Positions 1-8,359 of a stretch of 32,553 nucleotides of DNA are shown here, piece after piece. Under the pieces are notes generated by a model, which was not told the DNA's origin, searched no databases, and saw only the letters and a program-made list of their open reading frames with translations. Both the position numbers and the translations under genes were made by a program. The DNA comes from Actinomycetes bacterium (GTDB lineage Bacteria; Actinomycetota; Thermoleophilia; Gaiellales; Gaiellaceae): the NCBI GenBank assembly GCA_026708005.1, contig JAPOVR010000070.1, forward strand, positions 1 to 32,553, written 5' to 3'. The first letter of the stretch is position 1, and each line of letters opens with the position of its first letter.

Positions 1-157
1 AACAACCCACACCCCCACCCCACAAACCCCCACACACACCAAGAGACAGGCCACCCTCACACTCCACAACCCCAGGGAAACACCAACCAACCACAACCCC
101 AAACAACACCCACACCACACCACCAACACAAACCCCCGCACACACACCGGGGCCAGG
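1..157. repeat. A/C-rich low-complexity sequence
   Basis: The plus strand here is made almost only of A and C, with very few G or T until about position 140, in short irregular CA, CCA and ACCCC units. Read on the minus strand it gives several closely spaced G runs near 3-35, which could form a G-quadruplex. No reading frame is convincing. It directly follows the point where the decayed S1-peptidase frame runs into a stop. Confidence 0.6.
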
Positions 158-1176
158 TCAAGCGGCGGGTGTGGTTGCTGTGGTGGCTGCTGGGGCGGCG
201 TTCGGCTTGACAACAATGAACGCCATCGTGCACCCGGGGAGGCCAGTACCTCCTCTACTGATCTTGATCCCGTCACGCATCGGCGAGTAACAAAATCGCG
301 GCTGCCACAAACATCGTTCTGGCCGGCGTGCCCCCGCCGGATTTCGACCGGCACACCAAGCGACACCCCCACCGCAGCGCCGCGGGCGCCCGCCACGCGA
401 AGCTGTGCCCCAGGCACATCAACTGTGACCCGGTTGTGGGCGGTGTCCACGCCCGCAGCGAGAACGCGCACCCCTGGCAGCAGCGTCGCCTTGCTGGCCT
501 GCAGGCGCATCACCGCGCCCACCAGCTGCTGCTGGGTGTGCGCCACCGTGCGGATCACCAGCTCCCCGCATCCGACGGGAACCGCGACCTCGCCTGCGCA
601 ACCGTCGCCGGCGAGGGATCCTCAAGCAACAGCGTCACCTGACCCCGATTGCTGTGGTCGTAGTAGACACCCCGAACCCCTAAAGGCTAGAGATCCCCCC
701 GACGAACCCGGCTGTGCGCTCATAAATCAGGCCGCGCTCGTCCCAGACCGCGAGCTCCTGCGCGGTTAACGGGAACCCAAGCCGGTCAAGACCCGGCCGG
801 CCAAAGCCGCTAGCGACCAACCCCGCCACATAGGCCCTGTCAGCGCGAAACCCCAAACTCGCCCGCGTCACGATCGCGCTGGCCAGATCACCGCTGCCCA
901 CCCCCGGCCCCCAGGCCACGGCACCGCAACACCCGCCGGCCGTGTCCCCGTGCTCTCCGGCAGCGGCCCGGTGCTCAACGCCCCCGCCACACCCACACCA
1001 AACACAAGCCACACACCCACCACCACCGCAACCCCCGCCAACCGCAACAGCAACCACACCAACCCGAAGAACCGGACTCCGCTGAACACACAGCGCACAC
1101 CGCGAACACCTCCCTGCCTGGGACGCTCTGCGCAAAGGCCACCGGCCGGCAGCCACCGACGCCCATACCATCCCAC
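158..1176 (-). pseudogene. Decayed S1-family (streptogrisin-like) secreted serine peptidase
   Basis: Pieces of one protein are spread over several minus-strand frames. From about 1176 a basic N-terminus leads into a long hydrophobic signal-like segment (LVWLLLRLAGVAVVVGVWLV). After a frameshift near 900-950 comes RASLGFRADRAYVAGLVA and LGFPLTAQELAVWDERGL, ending at a TAG at 680-682. A third frame holds VYYDHSNRGQVTLLLEDPSP and stops at a TGA at 555-557. Another shift restores VIRTVAHTQQQLVGAV and a pro-domain-like stretch, and a last one gives GIKISRGGTGLPGCTMAFIV, the start of an S1 catalytic domain. It then stops at 158-160, before any catalytic triad residue. Order and spacing match the pro-region plus protease start of actinobacterial S1 peptidases. 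At least four disruptions plus 3' loss make it non-functional. The family call rests on motif memory, not a search. Confidence 0.7.
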
Positions 1177-1418
1177 ACGCGCCTACCCCGGCCGGCCGGG
1201 GCCGCAGAACGGGGTCTTACGCCCAACGGGCCAGAGTCGCACCACCAAGCCAACCACCCCCTTCCCCGGCGCGACACCGCCGGGCACGAGCCGCCGACCC
1301 ACCCAGCCCCCAACCACCGATGCCAAACCCGAACCCCAGCGACCACCAGCCCCGCCGGCCGGGAACCCCTCCCGAAAGGGCCACCCGGGCGACATAGCGG
1401 TGCTCCTTATGGCAGAAC
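1177..1418. other. Spacer without recognisable gene
   Basis: This stretch lies between two decayed minus-strand genes. Open frames exist on both strands, but their translations are proline, glycine, arginine and tryptophan rich with no family resemblance, as expected for GC-rich non-coding DNA. No tRNA or strong terminator was seen. Confidence 0.4.
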
Positions 1419-2069
1419 TCACCTACAGCTGTCGTCGCGGGTGAAAAACTCGAACAGGCGCAGCTTCAAATTCCTGGGAGCCTCGAACGTCATGAGCCCG
1501 GAGCCGGTGCTCCACTCCTCATCTTGACCACGCCAAGCGCCGGCTCAGCCACGTCAACGATTTCTCGTCGAGCTCCTGCCCGTGCTCGTCGATGACCGAA
1601 GCCCAGAACCACGGCTGGGCATCGAGACAAGATCGCCGATGTGCTCGACCCGAAGCCTGACAGCGACGTAGCGAGCTTCTGTACCAGGCTTCCGGAGCTC
1701 ACTGCGGACAACAACGGGGTCAACGATTTCCACGAGCGTCATCCTGACGGTGGCCCCGGCGGAGTCAGCGAACGTCACGGACCCACCGACACCTGACCGG
1801 GCCGGCGGAGGAAACGCGGCCTCTACCCCGGCCCCGATGCTGCCCGCGGCAAACGCGAGCATCCCGACAACGCAGACGGACAGAAGCCCAAGACGCGCCG
1901 CCCATACCCGGCTCCGGTCTCTCACAGCCAGCGTCGCCGACGCTCCCAACCCCAGGACACCAGAGCCAGACAGCGACAGACGCTGGATCTGGGTGTTGCC
2001 CCACCCACCTACGGTCACAACTCCCGCCCCCCGCGCACCCGCCACAACCCGCTCGCCAGCGCACGGCAC
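1419..2069 (-). pseudogene. Decayed DUF4352-like membrane-anchored or secreted protein
   Basis: A minus-strand frame from 2069 carries a transmembrane or signal segment (LGLLSVCVVGMLAFAAGSIG), a linker, and a beta-rich stretch with SVTFADSAGATVRMTLVEIV and RYVAVRLRVEHIGDLVS. This resembles the Ig-like DUF4352 (telomeric-repeat-factor-like) fold of actinobacterial surface proteins. The frame is then lost. The next part (DAQPWFWASVIDEHGQELDE) continues in another frame, and the typical C-terminal strand (GLMTFEAPRNLKLRLFEFFT) sits in a further one, ending with a TGA at 1419-1421. Segment order is preserved, so this is one gene with at least two frameshifts rather than several small genes. Function in this family is generally unknown. 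Confidence 0.6.
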
Positions 2070-2095
2070 GGTTCCAGACCCAGAGATCTGTCAAT

Positions 2096-2106
2096 CTGTC
2101 GGACAG
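2096..2106. promoter_or_regulatory. Perfect palindrome CTGTCGGACAG, possible GntR-type operator
   Basis: The 5-1-5 inverted repeat CTGTC-G-GACAG lies about 45 bases before the GTG of the hyuA remnant. It fits the TGTC-N-GACA core common in operators of FCD-type GntR regulators, which often control acid or amino-acid catabolism. A single short palindrome can arise by chance, and no regulator gene lies in the window. Confidence 0.3.
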
Positions 2107-2109
2107 TCG

Positions 2110-2141
2110 AATCACCCGAGCCAAGAATCACCCGAGCCAAG
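2110..2141. repeat. Perfect 16-bp tandem duplication
   Basis: The unit AATCACCCGAGCCAAG occurs twice head to tail, immediately upstream of the hyuA remnant. It places extra sequence between the palindrome at 2096-2106 and the GTG at 2152. It looks like a recent slippage or short duplication event, as both copies are identical. Confidence 0.85.
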
Positions 2142-2151
2142 GACCGCACAC

Positions 2152-3083
2152 GTGACACAACTCTTCGCAGTCGACGTTGGCGGAACGTTCACAGACATCG
2201 TCGTTTTGGACGAGACGTTGGGCGAGGTGACCTTCACCAAGTCGCCGACGACCCCGGCGCAGCCCTCGGCCGGGGTGCTGAACGCGATCCACAAGTCAGA
2301 CCTCTCGCTGACCGAGGCCGAGACGTTCTTCCACGGGACGACGCTCGGCATCAACACGATGCTCGAGCACAAGGGGGCGCGCACCGGGCTCATCACGACG
2401 GAGGGCTTCCGTGACGTCCTGGAGATGGCCCGCATGGCCTGGCCGATGTACCAGCTGCACTGGGACCAGCCCGAGCCGCTCGTTGAGCGGTACCTGCGCA
2501 AGGAGGTCACCGAGCGGGTCCGGGCCGACGGCACGGTGCTCGCGCCGCTCGACGAGGACGGCGTGCGCCGCGCGGCTGCCGCGCTCAACGCCGAGGGTGT
2601 CGAGTCGATCGCCGTGTGCTACCTGCACGCCTACGCGTTCCCCGAGCACGAGCTCCGCATCGCGGAGATCATCGCCGGCACGCTCCCGCACCTCGCCGTC
2701 ACGCTCTCGCACCAGGTGACCCGCGAGTACCGCGAGTGCGAGCGCACCTCGACGACCGAGAGCGACGCGATGATCAAGCCGCGGATGGCCCCGGCTACCT
2801 CGATGACCTCGAGATGGCGCTGGCCAGTGAGCGCTTCGACGGCAGCTTCCTGATCACAACGTGAGACGGCGGCGTCATGAGCGCCGGCAACACGATTGTG
2901 AGCAAGCCCACCGGCGGCGGGTACGGCGACCCCACGAGGCGCGATCCGGCCAGGGTGGCCAGGGACGTCGAGAACGGCTACGTCTCACGGGAGAGCGCGC
3001 TCGCCGGCTACGGCGTCGCCCTCACCGAGGCCGGCGACGTCGACACGGCGGCGACCGCGAAGCGACGAGGCGAGGGGTCGTGA
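2152..3083 (+). pseudogene. hyuA-hyuB remnant: hydantoinase/oxoprolinase subunits fused by internal deletion
   Basis: The GTG at 2152 opens a normal HyuA N-terminus (FAVDVGGTFTDIVVLDE, then FFHGTTLGINTMLEHKGA and ITTEGFRDVLEMAR), matching the ATP-binding ASKHA fold of hydantoinase/oxoprolinase A subunits. Near 2790 the frame shifts; the shifted frame gives YLDDLEMALASERFDGSFLI, meets a TGA at 2862-2864, and goes on with DGGVMSAG, the conserved HyuA motif usually seen as NGGVMSA. Directly after it come the last 60 or so residues of a HyuB subunit (PTGGGYGDPTRRDPARVARD, then ENGYVSRESALAGYGVALTE), ending at 3081-3083. The second half of HyuA and most of HyuB, over 2 kb in a normal pair, are therefore missing. 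An intact HyuA/HyuB pair lies at 19.1-23.2 kb. The remnant overlaps the next gene by GTGA, so it was once operonic. Confidence 0.85.
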
Positions 3084-4198
3084 CGACGAGGACGGCCCAG
3101 GCAGCCGCGCTCGCCGACCGGCTCACCCGGCTGCGCGCGCGGCTCGAGCAGGAAGGACTCGACGCGATGTTCGCGACGAGCCGGCCAGCGGTCATCTACC
3201 TGACGGGATTCCCAGACGAGGGCTTCGAGCGCCTGATCGCAACGCTCGTCACGCGGGAGGCCACCTACCTGATCATCCCGTCGCTCGAGCGGGAGACTGC
3301 CGAGGAGGACGCGCTCGGCGTGGAGCTCGCGGTCTGGGCCGACGGCGAGGACGCGATAGCGCTGGTCGTCAGCCTGCTCAGCGGCGTCTCGTCCGGCCCA
3401 ATCCGACTCGGCGCCGAGGAACACTCGCTCTCGCTTGCCCAGGCCGACCGGCTGAAGCGCGATCTGCCGGGGCAGGAGCTGGCTCATGCGGGCGGGCTCA
3501 TCGCCGACACGCGGCTGCGCAAGGACGAGGCCGAGGTCGACCATATGAGAGCGGCGGCCGGGCTGCTGGCCGCAGGGCTCGAGGCCGCCTACGAGAACGC
3601 CTCGGCAGGCACCAGCGAGGTCGAGCTCCAGGGACTGCTGGAGCTCGAGCTCAAGCGCCTCGGCGGTTAAGAGGCAGTCTCGCTCGTCCAGGTGGGCGAG
3701 CGCGCCGCGCTCCCGCCCGGGGCGGCGGGCGGGCGCCGCCTGAGCGCAGGCGACGTGCTCCTGATCGACGCTGCCGTGACCTCAGGCTGCTACTGGGCCG
3801 ATGTCACCCGCTGCGCGACGGTCTGGCCGCCGAGCGATGAGGTCACCGCGGCGTGGGATGCCGTCATGGCTGCGCACGCCGCCGGCGTCGCGGCCGCCGG
3901 CCCGGGCGCGACAGCCAGCGACGTCGACCGCGCCGCCCGCGAGGAGATCGTCGAGCGCGGTCTTGGCGAGGCGTTCATCCATCGCACCGGCCGCGGCCTC
4001 GGGCTCGAGGTGCACGAAGCCCCCTACCTCTCCTCCACCAGCGGCGAGGTGCTCCAGCCGGGCATGGTCGTGACGATCGAACCCGGCGTCTACCTGCGCG
4101 GCAGGTTCGGCCTGCGCCTCGAGGATGGCGTCCTCGTGACCGAGAGCGGAGGCGAGATCCTGACCGAAGCAATCCCGAGCGGACTGCGCGCGCTGTGA
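3080..4198 (+). pseudogene. M24-family (Xaa-Pro peptidase/creatinase-like) metallohydrolase interrupted by a stop
   Basis: The GTG at 3080 overlaps the previous stop. The N-terminal creatinase-type domain is visible (LRARLEQEGLDAMFATSRPA, VIYLTGFPDEGFERL), followed by the pita-bread M24 domain. A TAA at 3668-3670 splits the frame, but both halves are in the same frame and together would give about 372 residues, a normal family length. All five metal ligands can be placed: Asp in LLIDAAV, Asp in YWADVTR, His in LGLEVHEAPYL, Glu in TIEPGVY and Glu in LRLEDGV. The usual catalytic-site His in the ALPH motif reads ALPPG here, a second lesion. Dipeptide, creatine-like or other amide substrates are possible; context suggests nitrogen-compound catabolism. 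A restart at GTG 3692 could make only the C-terminal domain. Confidence 0.85.
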
Positions 4199-4461
4199 GC
4201 ACCGTCACGGTGCTGCGCCTGCACGTGCGGGAGGGGTGCGACGACGCGCTCGTCGCGGCCTTCAAGGAGCACCGCATCCTGGCTGCAGCCCGTGAGGAGT
4301 GCGGGCTCGTGTCGGCGCAGATGCTGCGGCCGTCTACGCCCGGCAGCCCGTTCGTCGTCGCGGCTGACTACGCCTGCTGGCTCGAGAACCCCGTCCGCGC
4401 GCGGCTGGCCGACGTGCTCGCGCCGCTGCTTGCCGCCGAGGCCGGCAGCGGGGAGACCTAG
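4195..4461 (+). CDS. Antibiotic-biosynthesis-monooxygenase (ABM)-like small dimeric alpha/beta-barrel protein
   Basis: This 88-residue ORF starts with a GTG that overlaps the stop of the M24 gene (GTGA), so it was translationally coupled to it. The sequence opens VSTVTVLRLHVREGCDDALV, has a central CGLVSAQMLRP strand, and ends with a helix (LADVLAPLLAAEA). This matches the one-domain ferredoxin-like fold of ABM/EthD-type proteins, about 90-100 residues, which act as small monooxygenases or binding proteins. It is the only gene without a visible lesion between 2.1 and 6.2 kb. Its small size means chance survival is likely, and with its operon partners broken it may no longer be expressed usefully. 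The specific reaction is not predictable. Confidence 0.6.
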   Translation: MSTVTVLRLHVREGCDDALVAAFKEHRILAAAREECGLVSAQMLRPSTPGSPFVVAADYACWLENPVRARLADVLAPLLAAEAGSGET

Positions 4462-4481
4462 TCGCTCCTCGACGCGCTCTA

Positions 4482-5741
4482 GTGCAGCTCGACGAGCGGG
4501 ACCGGTGCACGCTGGCCGGCGAGGCGGGCCGCTGCCCGCAAGCTCGCGCTCGGCCTGATCGTGAAGCTCGCGAAGGCGCTGGGCGCACCGGGCCTTCGCA
4601 GTATCGAGGCGGCACACATCGATGGCACCCTCTACCACGGTCGGGCTGCGCTCGACTTCGCGTTGAGGCTCGCGGAGGGAGGCACAACCGTGAGCGTCCC
4701 GACCACGCTCAACGTGGGCTCGCTCGATCTCCTGCACCCCGACTCTACCGCGGCGACCCGCAGACACGCGAGCGCGCCAAGCGGCTGATGGACACCTACG
4801 CGGGCCTCGGCTGCCAGACCACGTGGACCTGCGCCCCCTACCTGCTCGCGACCCGCCCGGGCCTTGGCGACCAGGTCGCCTTCGGCGAGTCGAACGCGAT
4901 CGCGTTCGCCAGCTCGGTGCTCGGGGCGAGAACCGAGCGCTACGAGGATTTCTTGGACGCGTGCGCGGCCGTCGCCGGCCGGGTACCCGACTTCGGCCTG
5001 CACCGAGCCGAGAACCGCCACGGCGAGCGGGTCTTCCGGCTCGACGCCCTGCCCGAGCGCCTGCGCCGCGAGGACGTCTTCTACCCGGTCCTCGGCCACC
5101 TCGTGGGCAGGCACACCGGTGAGGCGATCCCGGTGGTCTGCGGCCTGCCCGCCAGAGCAACGGAGGATCAGTTCAAGGCGTTCGGCGCTGCCGCGGCCTC
5201 GTCCGGCTCGGTTGCCCTGTTCCATGCCGTCGGGATTACGCCAGAGGCCCCAACCCTGGAGGAGGCCTGCGGCCGTAAGCAGCCTCAGGGCGAGGTCGAC
5301 GTGACGCCATCGCTCCTTCGCCGGGCCCGCGACGAGCTGACGACGCGTGAGGAGGGCGCGCTGGCGGCGGTGAGCCTCGGCACGCGGCACGCCTCGCTGG
5401 ACGAGGTGACGCAGGTCGCCGAGCTCCTCGATGGCGCCAGCGTCCACGCTGACGTCGACCTCTTCATCTCAACCGGCCGGCAGACCCTCCCTGCGCTCGA
5501 GGAGCGCGGCGTCGCCACGGCGCTCGAGGCGGCGGGTGTGACCGTCGTCGACACCTGCACCTACGTGACGCCCATCCTCCGGCCGCCCGCCGGTCTCGTG
5601 ATTACCAACTCGGCGAAGTGAGCGTACTACGCGCCGGCTAACCTCGGCCTCGACGTCGCCTTCGGCAGCACCGAGGAGTGCGTGCGCTCGCCGGTGCTCG
5701 GGCGCATCTGGCGAGATCCGCGCCTCTGGGAGGCCCTCTGA
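4482..5741 (+). pseudogene. Aconitase X catalytic (large) subunit, frameshifted
   Basis: A GTG start at 4482 gives LDERDRCTLAGEAG. The reading then moves to another frame at about 4530 (RKLALGLIVKLAKALGAPGL, IEAAHIDGTLYHGRAALDFA, VPTTLNVGSLDLLHPD) and returns to the first near 4740 (LYRGDPQTRERAKRLMDTYA onward). A TGA at 5619-5621 follows NSAK, exactly where homologues continue into AYYAPANLGLDVAFGSTEEC, and the true end is the TGA at 5739-5741. The segments are collinear with AcnX large subunits, which in bacteria include cis-3-hydroxy-L-proline dehydratase and in archaea mevalonate-5-phosphate dehydratase. Two compensating indels and one nonsense codon remain. About 35 residues between the two indels are still correct for the family, so decay is recent. 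Confidence 0.85.
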
Positions 5742-6163
5742 AAGTGCGGCCGGGTGCTCCTCGCAGGGCAGCCGAAGGATCGGCGCTCGTCCTCGCTGAG
5801 CCGCTGAGCGTGTGGGGCGGCCTTGACCCCGAGACGGGCCTGATCACCGATCGCCACCATCCCCAGCACGGCCGGTGCGTCAGCGGGCGCGTCCTCGTCA
5901 TGCCCGGCGGTCGGGGCTCAAGCTCGAGCAGCACCACCCTCGCCGAGGCCGTCCGCCTCAAGATGGCGCCCGCGGCGATCATCCTGGGCACAGCCGACCA
6001 CATCCTCCTCGTCGGTGCGCTCGTGGCAGCCGAGCTCTACGGCCGCACGTTGCCGATCGTCCTGCTCGACCCAGCCGAGTACGCCACGCTCGAGCCCGAG
6101 AGAGCGGTCAGCCTCGCCCGCGACGGCACCGTCACAGTCGCTGCTGCCGCCGACTCAGCCTGA
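5742..6163 (+). pseudogene. Aconitase X small (swivel, DUF126) subunit, 5' frameshift
   Basis: The small AcnX subunit begins here, directly after the large one. Its first strand (KCGRVLLAGQP) is in one frame and the rest (EGSALVLAEPLSVWGGLDPE, then ITDRHHPQHGRCVSGRVLVM, PGGRGSSSSSTTLAEAVRLK) in another, with the shift near 5765-5780. No start codon is left in the first frame after the previous stop. The glycine- and serine-rich GRGSSSSS loop typical of the swivel domain is intact, as is the C-terminal ALVAAELYGRTLPIVLL. In two-subunit AcnX enzymes this piece completes the dehydratase active site. The end faces the convergent LLM gene 80 bases away. Confidence 0.8.
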
Positions 6164-6243
6164 GCGGCGTCCTGCGAGCGTGCTCCGAGCGGCCGTGGCG
6201 CGCTCGTCCAGCCGAGGCCGCCCCCGCCCGCCAGCCTCCGGCG

Positions 6244-7239
6244 TCAGAGCCTCGGCAGCACCTCCTTGGCGGCGAGCTCGACGAGCTCGGGGGCTCGTTC
6301 TGCCGGAGTGGGCATGAGGATCACCGAGTCGGAGCCCGCGCCGATCAGCGCCTCGATCTTCTCGGCGCACTCGTCAGGCGTGCCAGCCACGACGAGGTCC
6401 TCGAGCCACTGGGCGGGCAGCTCCCGCCGCACCCGCTCGGCGCCACCCTCGACCATAGCGAGCAGCTCCGCGCCGACGCCGTAGACGTCTGTGAGCGCGG
6501 AGCTTGGCACGGCCGCGAGATAGAACGCCGTCGTGTCGCGGAGCGCGTCCTTGGCCCGCTGCCCATCGTGGTCGACCGAGAAGAGCACGAACGTCTCGAC
6601 GCGGTGTCGCTCTCCGACACGGCCGGCACGCTCCGCGCCCGCCGCCAGCCGCTCGCGCGCCCAGCGCACATACTCGACCCCGGCGAGCACCGAGAGGACG
6701 AGCCCGTCGGCGAGCTCGCCGGCCAGCTCCACCATCTTCGGGTTGATGACCCCCATCTGCAGCGGTACGCGCTCGTCCGCGGGATGGGTGAGCCGCACCT
6801 CGTCGAACGCCAAGTAGCGCCCCTCTTCGGTGAGCGTCTCCCCGTCGAGCAGCCGGCGCACGGCCGACATGCACTCGCGCATCGCTGTCAGCGGCGAGGC
6901 GGGCATGAGCTTCATCTGATCGAGCCAGCTCGGCACCCCAAGCCCGATGCCCGGCATGAACCGGCCCGGGTGCACACCGGCGACCGTGGCGAGCTCCATG
7001 GCGAGCACGGCCGGGTGGCGAACGAGCGCCGAGACGATGCCGAGGCCGATCGGCACGCGCTCGGTGGCCGCCAGGGCGGCGGTCGTCGCGGAGATCCCGC
7101 CGGTGAAGAAGTAGTCCTCGGCGCACCACAGCTCGGTAAAGCCGAGCCGCTCGCCGAGGGCTGCCGTCTCGCAGAGCTGCTGTGGCGGCAGGCTGGCTCC
7201 AAGCACGAGTCCTACCGGGGGGCCGTCAACGGCTGCCAT
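6244..7239 (-). CDS. LLM-class flavin-dependent oxidoreductase
   Basis: The protein has 331 residues if started at ATG 7239, which follows a strong GGAGGGAAC ribosome-binding site; a longer in-frame start at 7302 would run back into the preceding gene and has no such site. It is a luciferase-like TIM barrel: GLVLGASLPPQQLCETAALG, LGFTELWCAEDYFFTG, then VPIGLGIVSALVRHPAVLAM and GRFMPGIGLGVPSWL are typical strand-helix blocks, and the C-terminal AGTPDECAEKIEALIGAGSD is the usual closing motif. Such enzymes use FMN or, often in actinobacteria, coenzyme F420, to oxidise or reduce small organic substrates. It is the last gene of the long minus-strand series, 25 bases after the DUF917 gene. Cofactor and substrate are not decidable from sequence. 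Confidence 0.85.
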   Translation of the reverse strand: MAAVDGPPVGLVLGASLPPQQLCETAALGERLGFTELWCAEDYFFTGGISATTAALAATERVPIGLGIVSALVRHPAVLAMELATVAGVHPGRFMPGIGLGVPSWLDQMKLMPASPLTAMRECMSAVRRLLDGETLTEEGRYLAFDEVRLTHPADERVPLQMGVINPKMVELAGELADGLVLSVLAGVEYVRWARERLAAGAERAGRVGERHRVETFVLFSVDHDGQRAKDALRDTTAFYLAAVPSSALTDVYGVGAELLAMVEGGAERVRRELPAQWLEDLVVAGTPDECAEKIEALIGAGSDSVILMPTPAERAPELVELAAKEVLPRL

Positions 7240-7264
7240 GTTCCCTCCATTTCGGGACGAGGTG

Positions 7265-8356
7265 TCACGCACCCAACGTCTCGACCGGTTTCCACTCCTC
7301 ATCCAGCCCGAAGCCCGCCGGGCCGAAGACCGCGAGCGCCTCGGGTGTTCGCATGATCCCGGGGGTCGAGATGCCCATCACCTTGACCCGCTGCCCGTAC
7401 CGGATCTGCTCGGTCGTGATCGACTCCGCGGTCTCGGCCTCCAGCACGCAGATCAGGTCGGGCACGATCGCCCGAACCTCGCCGTCGACCCGGGCGACGA
7501 GATGCTCGTTCTGGAACTCGAGTCCCAGCACCGACCCGCTCGACGACTCGAGCGTCGCGTTGCCGCGGACAAACCCATCGGTGGTGCGACGCAGCACGTC
7601 GGTCACCTTGCCCTCAAAGAGGATGCGTCCGTTGCTGTACGGCGTGCGCTTCAGCATCTCGATGAGAGCGCCAAAGGGGTCATCGTGCCGCTCGCGGGCC
7701 TCCCGCAGGCAGCGCCCGATCTCGATGCCGAGCGTGAGCGTGCCCGGAATCGACACGCGCTTGGCGGTCTCGCCGTCCATCGAGTACTCGGCGATGTACG
7801 CGGCGCCGCCCATGCGAACGGCAACCCCGCGCGCGAGCCACTCCATCATCGCATTGTCGCGCGCGTTCACGATCGTGGAGTCGCCGTACTCGTTCGTGAT
7901 CACCATCGGCGTGCCGGAGACGCCGTAGACATGGAACGTCTCCATCTGCAGCTCGGGGAACGCGCGGCCCATCCCGTCGGCGTCCACCACCGGCAGCCCC
8001 AGCCGGGCCCCAACCACGAGCGGCATCGTCGAGTTGATGCCGCCGCACTCGATCGGCATCGTCGCGAACGCCTTCCGGCCGAGGTGCCGCTCGAGCGTTT
8101 GCAGCGATCGGACGGCCTCATCGCCGCTTGGGATCTTCTCGACGAGCACCGTCGGCGCGCCCATCATCGCGGTCGGAATGATGAGGCCGCTGTCCGGCAC
8201 CTCCTCGAGCGCCAGCAGCTCGACCCTCCCGCCGTCGGCGATCGCAGACTCGACCATCAGCCGGCCCACGTAGAGGTCGCCTCCGCCGCCCGTTCCCAAG
8301 AGGGCAGCTCCTCGAGCCAGGTCGTGAAGGTCGCCGATCGTCAGCTCGCGCGGCAT
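7265..8356 (-). CDS. DUF917 (S-methyl-thiohydantoin-desulfurase-type) protein
   Basis: This 363-residue protein starts with ELTIGDLHDLARGAALLGTG and the glycine-rich LGTGGGGD loop (about 20-27) that marks DUF917 N-terminal domains. Later blocks include IECGGINSTMPLVVGARLGL and VDADGMGRAFPELQMETFHV, and the second domain runs from about residue 240 (FEGKVTDVLRRTTDGFVRGN). In databases this family is called S-methyl thiohydantoin desulfurase after one characterised member, and it often stands beside short HyuA-type hydantoinases, as here: the upstream hydantoinase stops only three bases before this ATG. The two probably form one enzyme or pathway step on a cyclic imide, lactam or thiohydantoin. 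The exact substrate is unknown. Confidence 0.85.
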   Translation of the reverse strand: MPRELTIGDLHDLARGAALLGTGGGGDLYVGRLMVESAIADGGRVELLALEEVPDSGLIIPTAMMGAPTVLVEKIPSGDEAVRSLQTLERHLGRKAFATMPIECGGINSTMPLVVGARLGLPVVDADGMGRAFPELQMETFHVYGVSGTPMVITNEYGDSTIVNARDNAMMEWLARGVAVRMGGAAYIAEYSMDGETAKRVSIPGTLTLGIEIGRCLREARERHDDPFGALIEMLKRTPYSNGRILFEGKVTDVLRRTTDGFVRGNATLESSSGSVLGLEFQNEHLVARVDGEVRAIVPDLICVLEAETAESITTEQIRYGQRVKVMGISTPGIMRTPEALAVFGPAGFGLDEEWKPVETLGA

Positions 8357-8359
8357 CGT

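Noticed and set aside
1-157. CRISPR array or telomere-like repeat
   Set aside because: There are no regular repeat units or spacers of equal length, only irregular A/C-rich sequence.
1750-2151. Long N-terminal extension of the hyuA remnant frame
   Set aside because: The first 134 codons are Pro/Ala/Thr-rich and antisense to the DUF4352-like remnant; HyuA homology begins only at GTG 2152.
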